Below, piece after piece: positions 26,414-37,178 of a stretch of 64,000 nt of DNA. How positions within the stretch are numbered: the first letter of the stretch is position 1; every line of letters begins with the position of its first letter. Below the pieces are notes generated by a model. It was given only the letters and a program-made list of their open reading frames with translations, ran no database searches and was not told where the DNA came from. Origin of the DNA: CAIWHR01 sp963786625 (GTDB taxonomy: Bacteria; Pseudomonadota; Gammaproteobacteria; Burkholderiales; Casimicrobiaceae); contig CAWAZS010000005.1 in the NCBI GenBank assembly GCA_963786625.1, positions 1 to 64,000 on the forward strand, written 5' to 3'. A program made the translations under genes and the position numbers.

Positions 26414-28027
26414 ATGAAGCAATCGCCGCCGTCGCTCGTCCGCCGCCTGCTCGGTTCCGCGGTGCTATCCGCGCTGCTCGTCGCCGCCGGCCCGGCGTCC
26501 GCGGCCACGCCGAAGGACACGCTGGTCGTCGCCTGGGCGATCGACGACATCATCACGATGGATCCGGCCGAATCCTTCGAGATCTCCGCCGGCGAGATCA
26601 TGGGCAACACCTACGACCGGCTCATCCGCTTCGACGTCAGCGACCCGTCGAAGCTCTCGGCGACGTCGCCAAGACCTGGACGGTCTCGCCCGACGGCAAG
26701 ACCTACAGCTTCGAGCTGAAGCCGGGCTCGAAGTTCGCCTCCGGCAATCCGCTGACCGCCGAGGACGTCGTCTTCTCGCTGCAGCGCGCCGTCATGCTCG
26801 ACAAGACGCCGGCGTTCATCCTGACCCAGTTCGGCTTCACCAAGGACAACGTCAAGGACCGGATCAAGCAGACCGGCCGCCTGACGCTGCACGATCGAGA
26901 CCGACAAGGCCTACGCGCCGACCTTCGTGCTGAACTGCCTGACCGCCAACGTCGCCGCGATCGTCGACAAGAAGCTCGTGCTGTCGAAGGAGGCGAACGG
27001 CGACCTCGGCTACGGCTGGCTCAAGACCAACTACGCCGGCTCCGGGCCGCTCAAGCTCCGCGAGTGGCGCGCCAACGAGATCGTCGCGCTCGAGCGCAAC
27101 GACAACTACTACGGCGAGAAGTCGAAGCTCGCCGCGCGTCATCTACCGCCACGTGAAGGAGGCGGCGACGCAGCGCCTGCTGCTGGAGAAGGGCGACGTC
27201 GACATCGCGCGCAACCTCACGCCGCAGGACCTCGCCGCGCGTCGCCGTCCAACAAGGACATCCGGACGACGTCCACGCCCAAGGGCACCGTCTACTATTT
27301 CAGCCTCAACCAGAAGAACCCGACGCTCGCCAAGCCCGAGGTCCGCGAGGCGATGAAGTGGCTGGTCGACTACGCGGCGATCGGCGACACGCTGATCAAG
27401 AACATCGGCGTCGTCCACCAGAACTTCCTGCCCGTCGGCCTGCTCGGCGCCAGCACCGAGAATCCGTACAAGCTCGACGTCGACAAGGCGAAGGCGCTGC
27501 TGGCCAAGGCCGGCGTGCCGAACGGCTTCAAGGTCACGATGGACATGCGCACCGTGCAGCCGGTGCAGGGCATCGCCGAGGCGTTCCAGCAGACCGCCAA
27601 GCGCGCCGGCATCGACGTCGAGATCCTCCCGGCGACGGCAAGCAGACGCTGACCAAGTACCGCGCCCGCACGCACGACATCTACATCGGCCAGTGGGGCG
27701 CCGACTACTGGGATCCGCACACCAACGCCGACACCTTCGCGCGCAATCCCGACAACGCCGACGACGCGAAGTCGAAGCCGCTCGCGTGGCGCAACGCCTG
27801 GGCGATTCCCGAGCTGACGAAGAAGGCCGACGCCGCCGTGCTCGAGCGCGACGCCGCCAAGCGCAAGGCGATGTACGAGGAGATGCAGGCCGACTTCCGC
27901 AAGAACAGCCCGTTCGTGATGCTCTACCAGCAGACCGAGGTGGCGGCGTTCCGCAGCGACGTCGCAGGGCCTGAAGCTCGGGCCGACGTCCGACACCACC
28001 TACATGTTCAGGGTCTCGAAGTCGTAG
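26414..28027 (+). CDS. ABC transporter substrate-binding protein, family 5 (peptide), frameshifted
   Basis: About 537 codons. Signal peptide MKQSPPSLVRRLLGSAVLSA..VAAGPASA, then DTLVVAWAIDDIITMDPAES and IMGNTYDRLIRFD, the classic DppA/OppA opening. Later blocks: SFELKPGSKFASGNPLTAED, NYAGSGPLKLREWRANEIV, KPEVREAMKWLVDYAAIGDT, IYIGQWGADYWDPHTNADTF, and FVMLYQQTEVAAFRSDV before the stop at 28027. At least six single-base shifts (near 26663, 26898, 27137, 27242, 27640 and 27968). It heads the transporter operon 62 nt after the M19 gene and delivers peptide to the permeases that follow. Confidence 0.85.
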
Positions 28028-28034
28028 CGGGACC

Positions 28035-29109
28035 TTGACCCCGGCCGAGCAGATGCCGACGGGCGGGCGCCACGGCGCCCGCCTGCTGCGGGCCGGGGAC
28101 GTCGTCGGCCGCTTCCTCGCTCGTCATCCTGCTCACGTATCTCGGCCTGCTCGCCGTCACGTTCTTCATCGGCCGGGTGATCCCGATCGACCCGGTGCTC
28201 GCCATCGTCGGCGACCGCGCGCCCGAGCACGTCATCGCCCGCGTGCGCGAGGAGCTCGGCCTCAACAAGCCGCTCTGGGAGCAGTTCTGCATCTACGTCA
28301 GCGAAGGTCCTGCACGGCGACTTCGGCACGCTCGGTGCTGACGTCGAACCCGGTGATGCAGGACATCCGGCGCGCGTTTCCGGCGACGCTCGAGCTCGCC
28401 ACGCTCGGCACCATCATCGGCGCCGGGCTCGGCGTTCCGCTCGGCGTCTGGGCGGCCGTGCGGCGCGGCGGCGCTCGCCGACCAGATCGTGCGCGTCGTC
28501 GGCCTGATCGGCTATTCGGTGCCGATCTTCTGGCTCGGCCTGATGGCGCTCGTCGTGTTCTACGCCCGGCTCGGCTGGGTCGGCGGGCCGGGCCGCATCG
28601 ACATCGTCTACGAGTACACGCTGACGCCGGTGACCGGGCTGCTGCTGCTCGACACCGCGCATGCCGGGCGAGTGGGAGGCCTTCGGCAACGCGCTGTCGC
28701 ACCTCATCCTGCCGGCCTCGCTGCTCGGCTATTTCTCGCTCGCCTACATCAGCCGGATGACGCGCTCGCTTCATGCTGAACGAGCTCGCGCAGGAATACG
28801 TGGTCGCCGCCCGCGCCAAGGGCCTGTCCGAGAGCGCGGATCATCTGGCGCCACGCGCTGCGCAACGCGATGGTGCCGCTCGTCACCGTGATCGCGCTGT
28901 CCTACGCCGGGCTGCTCGAGGGCTCGGTGCTGACCGAGACGGTCTTCGCCTGGCCGGGGCTCGGCCTCTACATCACCAATTCGCTGCAGAACGCCGACAT
29001 GAACGCCGTGCTCGGCGGCACGATCGTCGTCGGCTCGATCTTCATCGGCCTCAACCTGCTCTCCGACCTGCTCTACCGCATGCTCGACCCGAGGACGCGC
29101 GGGCGATGA
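28035..29109 (+). CDS. ABC transporter permease, DppB/OppB type, frameshifted
   Basis: Membrane permease of the peptide importer. After a short N-terminus, TYLGLLAVTFFIGRVIPIDP (first membrane segment, with PxDP) and ELGLNKPLWEQFCIYV are typical of DppB. Then RRAFPATLELATLGTIIGAG, VVGLIGYSVPIFWLGLMALV and ISRMTRSFMLNELAQEYVVA, followed by LRNAMVPLVTVIALSYAGLL (EAA loop region) and FAWPGLGLYITNSLQNADM. Frameshifts near 28118, 28303, 28470, 28665, 28770 and 28847. Start TTG 28035 or ATG 28053, same frame. The stop overlaps the next gene as ATGA. Confidence 0.86.
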
Positions 29110-30065
29110 GCGGTCGGGGTCGCGCGATGAGCAACGACGGCGCGGCGACGCGGGAGCCCCTGCGCGACTGGCTGCTGTCCGACCGGCCGCGCTCGCGCCG
29201 GCAGGCGTCCCTCGGGCGCGCGTACGGCGCGTGGCGCACGTTCGCGCGCAACCGCCTCGCGATGGCTGGGCCTCGCGATCGTGGTCGGCGCTGGTCGCTG
29301 ATCGCGATCTTCGCCGACGTGCTCGCTCCGTACTCGCCGTTCATCGGCGACCTGCGCACGACGCGCCTGCTGCCGCCGTCGGCCGCGCACTGGTTCGGCA
29401 CCGACGACCAGGGCCGCGACATCCTGTCGCGCATCGTCTACGGCTCGCGCATCACGCTGTTCGTCGTCGTGCTCGTCGCGGTCCTCGCCGCGCCGATCGG
29501 GCTCGCTCGTCGGCACCATCGCCGGCTATTCGGGCGGGCTGGTCGACGCGGTGCTGATGCGCATCACCGACATCTTCCTCGCCTTCCCGCGGCTCATCCT
29601 GGCGCTCGCCTTCGTCGCCGCGCTCGGGCCCGGCATCGAGAACGCGGTGCTCGCGATCGCGATCACCTCCTGGCCGCCGTACGCGCGGATCGCGCGCGCC
29701 GAGACGCTGACCATGCGGCAGCGCCGACTACATCGCCGCCGTGCAGCTGATCGGCGCGTCGCCGTGGCGCATCGTGCTGCGCCACATCATGCCGCTGTGC
29801 GTGTCGTCGGTGATCGTCCGCGTGACGCTCGACATGGCCGGCATCATCCTCACCGCCGCGGGCCTCGGCTTCCTCGGCCTCGGCGCGCAGCCGCCGATGC
29901 CGGAATGGGGCGCGATGATCGCCAACGGGCCGGCTCTACGTGCTCGACCAGTGGTGGGTCGCCGCCGCGCCGGGCGTCGCGATCTTCGTCGTCAGCCTCG
30001 GCTTCAACCTGCTCGGCGACGGCCTGCGCGACGCGCTCGATCCGAAGGCGGCAGCGAGCCAATGA
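29106..30065 (+). CDS. ABC transporter permease, DppC/OppC type, frameshifted
   Basis: Second permease of the peptide importer. AYGAWRTFARNRLAM (N-terminal cytoplasmic helix), ADVLAPYSPFIGDLRTTRLL, HWFGTDDQGRDILSRIVYGS (the DppC signature GTDxxGRDxxSR), MRITDIFLAFPRLILALAFV, TSWPPYARIARAETL, and the EAA loop IGASPWRIVLRHIMPLCV. It ends FNLLGDGLRDALDPKAAA. Frameshifts near 29268, 29508, 29720 and 29932. ATG 29106 overlaps the dppB-like stop, and its own stop overlaps the next ATG, so the operon is tightly coupled. Confidence 0.87.
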
Positions 30066-30906
30066 GCAGCCGCTGCTCGACGGTCGAGGACCTGCGCGTC
30101 TCGTTTCCCGACCGCGACGGCGGCGTGACCGAGGCCGTGCGCGGCGTGTCGTTCACGCTCGGCCGCGAGCGGCTCGGCATCGTCGGCGAATCCGGCTCCG
30201 GCAAGTCGCAGACCGGCCGCGCCATCCTCGGGCCTCACCGCGCCGGAAGGCCGGGTCACCGCGAAGCGGCTCGCGTTCAACGGCGTCGACCTGCTGCGCT
30301 GCCCGCCGCGGCAGCGGCGCGAGCTGCGCGGCGGGCGCATCGCGATGGTGCTGCAGGATCCCGAAGTTCTCGCTGAACCCGGTGATGACGATCGGCGAGC
30401 AGATCGTCGAGACGCTGCGCGCGCACGCGCGCGTCTCGGCGCGCGAGGCGAGGGCGCGCGCGCTCGCCATGCTCGAGGCCGTGCAGATCGACGACCCGGA
30501 GCGCGTCTTCGACCTCTACCCGCACGAGGTCTCCGGCGGCATGGGCCAGCGCGCGATGATCGCGATGATGCTGATCGCCGAGCCCGACCTGCTGATCGCC
30601 GACGAGCCGACCTCGGCGCTCGACGTGACGGTGCAGCTGCAGGTGCTGGCGATCCTCGACGAGCTGGTCGCGCGAGCGCGGCATGGGGCTCATCTTCATC
30701 TCGCACGACCTGCGGCTCGTCTCGTCCTTCTGCGACCGCATCCTCGTCATGTACGCCGGGCGCGTCGTCGAGGAGGTGCCGGCCGGCGGCCTGGCCGACG
30801 CGCACGCATCCCTACACGCGCGGGCTGATCGAACTGCCTGCCGCAGCTGGGCGAGCGACCGCCATCCGCTGCCGACGCTCGATCGCCAGCCGGAGTGGGC
30901 CGCTGA
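30062..30906 (+). CDS. Peptide ABC transporter ATP-binding protein, DppD/OppD type, frameshifted
   Basis: ATPase of the importer. Walker A GIVGESGSGKSQTGRAIL, Q-loop AMVLQDP, PVMTIGEQIVETLRAH, signature VSGGMGQRAMIAMMLI, Walker B DLLIADEPTSALDVTVQ, H-loop FISHDLRLVSSFCDRILVMY, and the Opp-type tail AGRVVEEVPAGGL then HPYTRGL. Frameshifts near 30232, 30362, 30680, 30808 and 30830. The stop TGA 30904-30906 is followed directly by the GTG of the next gene. Confidence 0.88.
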
Positions 30907-31697
30907 GTGCGCCGGACGGCGGGCGCCGACGCGAGCGCGCAGCGGGTCGGCATCGAGGTCGCGAGCCTGCGCGTGGTCTTCCACCGGTTCGTCGCCGTCG
31001 ACCGACACGTCGTTTCGCGTCGCCCCGGGCGAGAGCTTCGGCATCGTCGGCGAATCGGGCTCGGGCAAGTCGACGGTGCTGCGCGCGATCTGCGGGCTCG
31101 CGCCCATCGCTGCGGGAACGGTGCAGCTCGTCGGCGAGGGCACGCTGCCCGCGCCGCGGCGCCAAGGCCTTCCGCCGCCTCGTGCAGATGGTGTTCCAGG
31201 ACCCCTACGGCTCGCTGCATCCGCGCCAGACGGTCGACCGGATCCTCGCCGAGCCGCTCGCGATCCACGGCATCGGCGACGCCGAGACGCGCATCGAGCG
31301 GGCGCTCGACGAGGTCGGCCTCGGCACCGGCTTCCGCTTCCGCTATCCGCACCAGCTCTCCGGCGGCCAGCGCCAGCGCGTCGCCATCGCCCGCGCGCTG
31401 ATCCTCGAGCCGCAGATCCTGCTGCTCGACGAGCCGACGTCGGCGCTCGACGCCTCGGTGCAGGCCGAGGTGCTGAACCTGCTCGAGGAATTGCGCCGGC
31501 GCCGCGGCCTGACCTTCGTCATGGTGAGCCACGACCTCGCCGTCGTCACGCACATGTGCGAGCGGCTGATGGTGATGCAGCGCGGGCGGACCGTCGAAAT
31601 GCTCTCGTCGGCGGACCTCGCGGCGCGCCGCGTGACCGACGAGTACACGCGCGACCTGATGGAGGCCTCGGTGGGTTTCCGTCGTGCGGCTGTGTAG
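30907..31697 (+). CDS. Peptide ABC transporter ATP-binding protein, DppF/OppF type, frameshifted
   Basis: Second ATPase. After a GTG start and about 30 residues (VGIEVASLRVVFHRFVAVD), one shift near 31003 leads to FRVAPGESFGIVGESGSGKS (Walker A), QMVFQDPYGSLHPRQTVDRI (Q-loop), QLSGGQRQRVAIARALIL (signature), LLLDEPTSALDASVQ (Walker B) and VMVSHDLAVVTHMCERL (H-loop). A second shift lies near 31160. DPYGSLHPR is the classic DppF motif. At 263 codons it is shorter than usual DppF at both ends. Last gene of the DUF3095-M19-transporter unit. Confidence 0.87.
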
Positions 31698-31951
31698 GCC
31701 GCGGCACCCGATCCCGCTGCGGCAGCGCCGGGCAAGGCCGACCGCTGCGGCAAGGGTTCGCGTCGAGCCGGGGCGCCGCGACGGTCGGCGCTCGCCCCTG
31801 GACGCGGCGCGGATTCTTTCGCAGGGAATCGCGCACTTGGGCTGGGCTTTTTGCCGATTCACGCTAAACTACGGACAAGGGGCCGGAATCAGGCTCCGGG
31901 TCGGACGGCCGACAGAAGAACAGTGGCGTCAACCAGACGGGTGCAGCAGAT
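31698..31951. other. Intergenic region before the polysaccharide locus
   Basis: 254 bp between the peptide transporter operon and the polysaccharide locus. It holds a -10-like TAAACT at 31865-31870 without a convincing -35. I found no reading frame of note, no strong terminator hairpin with a T-run, and no operator palindrome. It probably carries the main promoter of the downstream locus. Confidence 0.3.
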
Positions 31952-33082
31952 TTGATCGATTGGTGGCCGATCGCCGTTTCGGCGGCATGTGCAGGCATCC
32001 TGATGCCGGTGGCGATCCGCGCACGTTCGATCGGCGTCGACGAAGCCGACGGCCTGCGCAAGCTGCATTTCGTTCCAACCTCCCGGCTGGGAGGGGCGGT
32101 CGTCGTCATCGCCTGCCTCGCGGCGCTCGCCGTCGCGCCGGCGTCCGGGGCGCCGGGGTTTTCCACCGCGCTGCCGCTGATCCTCGCCGCGCTGCCGGTG
32201 GTGCTGGCGGGATTGTTCGAGGATGTCGCGCGCTGCGTGCGGCCCCGCTACCGGATACTCGCGGCCATCGTCTCGGCCATGCTCGCGAGCGCGTTCGCCG
32301 GCGGCGTGATCCCGCGACTCGATCTCCCGTGGGTGGACGACCTCGTCCCCCATCTCTGGCTCGCGTTGCCGTTGACGTGGTTCATGGTCGCCGGCGCCTG
32401 CAACGCGATCAACCTCATCGACGGCGCGAACGGACTGGCCGGCGGCACGGCGCTCATCCTGTTCGGCGGCCTGGCGGCTGCGGCGGGCTGGTCGGGCGAT
32501 GCGCTGACGCTCTCCGAAGCGCTGGTCGTGATGGGCGCGCTGGTCGGCTTTCTCGCCTGGAACTATCCGCGCGGCCGCATCTTTCTCGGTGACGCCGGCG
32601 CGTACTTCATCGGCTTCATGTACGCGGAGCTCGCGATCCGGCTCGTCGCGCGCAACGACGACATCTCGGCGTGGTACGTCATCGTGCTGGCCGCCTACCC
32701 GATCATCGAGACGCTGTTCTCGATCTACCGGCGCAAGATCCTGCACCGTTCACCGTCGATGGCGTCCGATGCGCTGCACCTGCACTCGCTGATCTACCGC
32801 CGGGTCACGCTGCCCGCCGCGCTGGATCGGACCGGCCACGAAAGCTGGCGGGCCAACGCCCGCGTCGCTCCGCATCTGTGGCTGCACGGCGCGATCTGCC
32901 TCGTGCTCGCCGTCGTGTTCCACGACAACACGCCGGCGCTCTGGCTTGGCCTGACGGCGTACACGGCGTTCTACGTGAGCCGGTACCGTGCCCTGGTGCG
33001 ATTCGGCGACAGGCGGGCATGGGCGCGCATGGTGGACGTCGAGCGGGGAAGGGACGCGGTCGAGCGTCCGGATGTGCCGTGA
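31952..33082 (+). CDS. Undecaprenyl-phosphate sugar-1-phosphate transferase (WecA/MraY family)
   Basis: 376 residues, intact, TTG start. Polytopic membrane enzyme that loads the first sugar phosphate onto undecaprenyl phosphate. Motifs: KLHFVPTSRLGGAVVVIA, GLFEDVARCVRPRYR (usual GLxDDxxxL; first Asp is Glu here), the active-site block CNAINLIDGANGLAGGTALI, FLGDAGAYFIGF, and ASDALHLHSLIYRR (WecA His motif). About ten membrane segments. It opens the polysaccharide locus, so it likely starts repeat-unit synthesis. The sugar cannot be deduced. Confidence 0.9.
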   Translation: MIDWWPIAVSAACAGILMPVAIRARSIGVDEADGLRKLHFVPTSRLGGAVVVIACLAALAVAPASGAPGFSTALPLILAALPVVLAGLFEDVARCVRPRYRILAAIVSAMLASAFAGGVIPRLDLPWVDDLVPHLWLALPLTWFMVAGACNAINLIDGANGLAGGTALILFGGLAAAAGWSGDALTLSEALVVMGALVGFLAWNYPRGRIFLGDAGAYFIGFMYAELAIRLVARNDDISAWYVIVLAAYPIIETLFSIYRRKILHRSPSMASDALHLHSLIYRRVTLPAALDRTGHESWRANARVAPHLWLHGAICLVLAVVFHDNTPALWLGLTAYTAFYVSRYRALVRFGDRRAWARMVDVERGRDAVERPDVP

Positions 33083-33235
33083 CGGTGTGCCGCTCCGGGC
33101 CGGCGTTCGCGCGAGCGCCCGGCTCGGCCGACCGTCGTCGGCAGCGGCTCGATAGCCGCGCGGCCGGTCGGACGCCGCAACGCGTGTCCGCGGGCCGGTC
33201 GCGCGACGCATTGACGGGCGGGTCCTGAGACACCC

Positions 33236-35025
33236 ATGTGCGGCGTCGCCGGCATCTACGCGTACCGCGATTCGGCGCCCCCCGTCGACGGCGACGAGCT
33301 GCTCCGCATCCGCGAGGCGATGATCCGGCGCGGGCCCGACGGCGCCGGAACGTGGATCGCCGACGACCGGCGGATCGGCCTCGCGCATCGCCGCCTGGCC
33401 ATCATCGATCTCTCCGACGCGGCCGCCCAGCCGATGGCCGACGGCCGACGGGCGTCTGCGGATCACCTACAACGGCGAGATCTACAACTACCGGGCGCTC
33501 CGCCGGGAGCTCGAAGGCCGGGGCTGCGTGTTCCGCACCCGCTCCGACACCGAGGTGCTGCTGCATCTGTATGCCGAGCGCGGGACCGGAGATGGTGCAC
33601 GCGCTGCGCGGCATGTTCGCCTTCGGCATCTGGGACGAGCGCGAGCAGGAGCTGTTCCTCGCGCGCGACCCGCTCGGCATCAAGCCGCTCTACTACGCCG
33701 ACGACGGCGGGACATTTCGCTTCGCCTCGCTGGTCGACGCGCTGATCAGCGGCGGGCAGCGTCGATGCCGGGGAGGACGCAGCCGGGCATCGCGGGGTTC
33801 TACCTCTTCGGCTGCGTGCCCGAGCCCTACACCTTTCACCGCGCCGTGCGCGCGCTGCCGGCGGGCGCGACGCTCACGCGTCGGGCGCAACGGCCTGCGC
33901 GGGCCGACCCGGTATTTCAGCATCACCGACGAGTTCCGGCGGGCCGAGGCCGCGCCCAGCGATCTCTCGCCCGAGGAGGCCGACGAGCAGATTCGCGCGA
34001 CGCTGCGCGATTCGATGCGCCACCACCTGGTGTCGGACGTGCCGGTCGGGATCTTCCTGTCCTCCGGCGTGGATTCCAGCGTCCTCGCCGCGCTGGGCGC
34101 CGACCTCGATCCGCGGCAAGCTCCACGCCGTCACGCTCGGTTTTCGCCGAGTACCGGGGCACGCCCGACGACGAGACCGTGCTCGCCGGGAAGTCTCGCC
34201 GAAGGCCTCGGCCTCCGCACATGCGACGCGGTGGATCGAGCGCGGCGATTTCCACGACGCGTGGCAGGGATTCTTCGCCGGCATGGACCAGGCGACCACC
34301 GACGGGGTCAACAGCTATCTCGTGTCGAAGGCGGCCGCGGCGAGCGGACTCAAGGTGGCGATCTCGGGCCTGGGCGGCGACGAGCTCTTCGGCGGCTACC
34401 CGAGCTTTCGCGACGTCCCGCGCATGCGGCGCTGGGTTCCCGACGCGCCGGCGCTGGGCAAGGCGCTGCGCGTGCTGTCCGCTCCCGTCCTGCGGCGGTT
34501 CACCTCGCCGAAGTATCGCGGGTACGCTCGAATACGGCGCGAGCCACGCCGGCGCCTATCTGCTGCGCCGGGCGCTGCACATGCCCTGGGAGCTCCCGCG
34601 GCTGATGGGGCGCGAGCGCGCCGCGGCCGGACTGGAAGCGCTGCGCCCGCTGGAGCGCCTGCGAGGAGAGCGTACGCGGCCTCTCCAACGAGCGCTGCAT
34701 CGTCGCCGCCCTCGAGCTTTCCTGGTACATGCGCAACCAGCTGCTGCGCGACTGCGATTGGGCCGGCATGGCCCACGGCGTCGAGATTCGCGTTCCGTTC
34801 GTGGACGTGACGGTCATCCGCGCGCTCGCGCCGATGCTGGCCGGCCCGCGCCCGCCGACGAAGGCGCAGCTCGCGAAGACGATCGCCCATCCGCTGGCCG
34901 CGACGATCGCCGCGCGGACGAAGACCGGGTTCTCGGTGCCGGTCAGGGATTGGCTGCGCGCGGAGATTCCCGCGCGTGTCGCGCGAGCGCGGCCTGCGCG
35001 GCTGGGCGCGCGTCGTCGGACGACT
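33236..35025 (+). CDS. Asparagine synthetase-like amidotransferase (glutamine-hydrolysing), frameshifted
   Basis: AsnB family. MCGVAGIYAY gives the N-terminal nucleophile Cys2. Then AMIRRGPDGAGTWIADDRRI, LAHRRLAIIDLSDAA, IWDEREQELFLARDPLGIKP and LYYADDGGTFRFASLVDAL, followed by the ATP site PVGIFLSSGVDSSVLAALGA (SGGxDS variant), ISGLGGDELFGGYPSFRDV and KTGFSVPVRDWL near the end. Many single-base shifts. No stop codon exists in any frame around the expected end, so the border with the next gene is estimated. In polysaccharide loci these proteins often amidate a sugar acid; true asparagine synthesis cannot be excluded. Confidence 0.8.
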
Positions 35026-36160
35026 CAAGGGCGGGCGCCGGTTCCTGTCGTTCGTCACCGACGCGTACGGCGGGCATGGCGGCATCGCGCTCTACAACCG
35101 GGATCTCCTCGCAGGCGCTGTGCAGCTTTCCCGCCTGCGCGCGGGTGGCCGCGCTCCCCCGGCATCTGCCGAATCCACCGACGGCCGATGCCGCGCAAGC
35201 TCGTCTATGTCGACGCGGCTGCCGGCGGCAAGCTGCGCTACCTGGCCAGCCGCCATCCGCATGCTGCGCGGACGATCGCAGCTACGACCTCGTGGTCTGC
35301 GGTCACATCCATCTCCTGCCGCTCGCCTGGCTGGCGAGCCGGTATCTGGGCGTGCCGCTGATCCTGTTCATCTACGGCATCGACGCGTGGCAGCCCACCC
35401 GCAGCCTCCTCGCCAACGCTGCTGGCGCGACGCGCGCGCTGGGTCGTCTCGATCAGCGACGTCACCGCGCAGAAGTTCCGCTCGTGGGCCGGCTCGGCGG
35501 CGCAGCAGGTGCGAGCTGCTGCCGAACGCCATTCACGCCGATTGGTACGGTCCGGGCGCGAAGAGCCCGGCGCTGCTCGCGCGCTACCGGCTGGAAGGCA
35601 AGACGGTGCTGATGACGCTCGGGCGACTGGTTTCCGCCGAGCGCTACAAGGGCTTCGACGAGGTGCTCGAGGCGATGCCGGAGCTCATCGATGCGCTGCC
35701 CGACGTCGCCTACCTCATCGTCGGCGACGGCTCGGACCGGGCGCGCCTCGAGCGCAAGGCCGGCGCGCTCGGTCTCGCCGGCCGCGTCGTGTTCGCGGGC
35801 AACGTTCCCGAAGTCGGAGAAGGCCGAGCACTACCGGCTGGCCGACGTCTTCGTCATGGCGAGCCACGGCGAGGGATTCGGCTTCGTGCTGCTGGAGGCG
35901 CTGGCCTGCGGCGTGCCGGTGATCGCCAGCAGGCTCGACGGGGGACGGGAGGCGCGTCCGCGACGGGCAGCTCGGCATCCTGGTGAACCCCGCCGACCGC
36001 AGCGAGCTGAAGCACGCGATCCTCGACGCGCTGCGGCAGCCCAGGGGCATCGTGCCGGCGGGGCTCGAGCACTTCTCGTATCGCAATTTCGAAGCGCGCG
36101 CGCATGCGCTGCTCGGGCAGGTGCTGGCGCAGTCGCCGCAATCGTTCGGGCCGGGCATGA
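35026..36160 (+). CDS. Glycosyltransferase, GT4 (GT-B fold), frameshifted
   Basis: The N-terminus RFLSFVTDAYGGHGGIALYN has the glycine-rich acceptor loop of GT4. It continues RKLVYVDAAAGGKLRYL, YDLVVCGHIHLLPLAWLASR, LPNAIHADWYGPGAKSP, TVLMTLGRLVSAERYKGFDE (donor-site start) and AEHYRLADVFVMASHGEGFG (EX7E region), ending FGFVLLEALACGVPVIASRL. Many single-base shifts (for example near 35105, 35265, 35510, 35815 and 35945). The last 60 codons run in frame into the next gene without a stop; a TGA at 36158-36160 overlapping that ATG is the likely real stop after one missed indel. Confidence 0.82.
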
Positions 36161-37125
36161 AGCGGGCGCTGATCGTCGGCATTTCCGGCCAGGACGGCGC
36201 GTACCTCGCGCGGCTCCTGCTCGACAAGGGCTACGCGGTCTTCGGCGGCTCGCGCGATGCGCAGGCGCATTCGTTCGCCAATCTCGTCCGGCTCGGCGTT
36301 CGCGATCGCGTGACGCTCGATTCGGTCAGCCTCAACGATTTCCGCAGCGTGCTCCAGACGCTCGCCAGGATCCAGCCCGGACGAGGTGTACAACCTCGCC
36401 GGGCAGAGCTCGGTGGCGCTGTCGTTTCAGCAGCCGGTCGAAACGCTGGAGAGCATCGCCTTCGGGACGTTGAACCTGCTCGAGGCCATCCGGTTCAACG
36501 ACCGGGCGACGAGGCTCTACAATGCGGGGTCCTCCGAATGCTTCGGCGACGTCGCTCGGCGGCGCAGCCGACGAGAGCACGCCGTTCCGGCCGCGGAGCC
36601 CCTACGCCGTGGCCAAGGCCGCGGCGTTCTGGGAGGTCGCCAACTACCGCGAAGCCTATGACCTGTACGCCTGCTCGGGCATCCTGTTCAATCACGAGTC
36701 GCCGCTGCGGCCGGAGCGGTTCGTGACGCGCAAGGTCATCGCCGCGGCGTGCCGCATCGCGGCGGGCGCGAAGGAGACGCTGCAGCTGGGCGACCTGTCG
36801 ATCGCGCGCGACTGGGGCTGGGCGCCGGACTACGTCGAGGCGATGTGGCTGATGCTGCAGCAGGAGCGAGCCGGACGATTTCGTCGTGGCGACCGGGGAG
36901 ACCTACCGGCTGCAGGACTTCGTCGAGTCGGCGTTCGCGCGCCTCGGCCTCGACTGGCGCGAGCACGTCGTGATCGACGCCGGGCTCCAGCGGCCGAGCG
37001 AATTGCGGGTGAGCCGGGCCAATCCGGCGAAGGCGCAGGCGCGGCTCGGCTGGAAGGCGAGACACGCGATGCCCGACGTCGTGCGACTGATGATCGAGCA
37101 TGAGAAGAAGCCCGGCCCCGGTTGA
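36157..37125 (+). CDS. gmd: GDP-mannose 4,6-dehydratase-like extended SDR, frameshifted
   Basis: About 322 codons. MKRALIVGISGQDGAYLARL is the GMD cofactor motif (GxxGQDG). Then VYNLAGQSSVALSFQQPVET, RLYNAGSSECFGDV, SPYAVAKAAAFW (catalytic YxxxK) and GILFNHESPLRPERFVTRKV, a GMD signature. It ends RVSRANPAKAQARLGWKA. It makes GDP-4-keto-6-deoxymannose, the precursor of GDP-rhamnose, GDP-fucose or GDP-perosamine. Frameshifts near 36380, 36555 and 36872. It is distinct from the second Gmd whose C-terminus lies at 63.7 kb. The ABC exporter follows. Confidence 0.85.
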
Positions 37126-37178
37126 CGCGCGCCGCGGTCGGGGCGCAGCGCCGGTCCGTCGGCTTCGCCGGGCGATCC

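Noticed and set aside
26414..31697. Programmed frameshifting in the peptide transporter genes
   Set aside because: Shifts occur at many unrelated places, in both directions and in almost every gene, with no slippery heptamer or conserved stimulator. Assembly error is sufficient.
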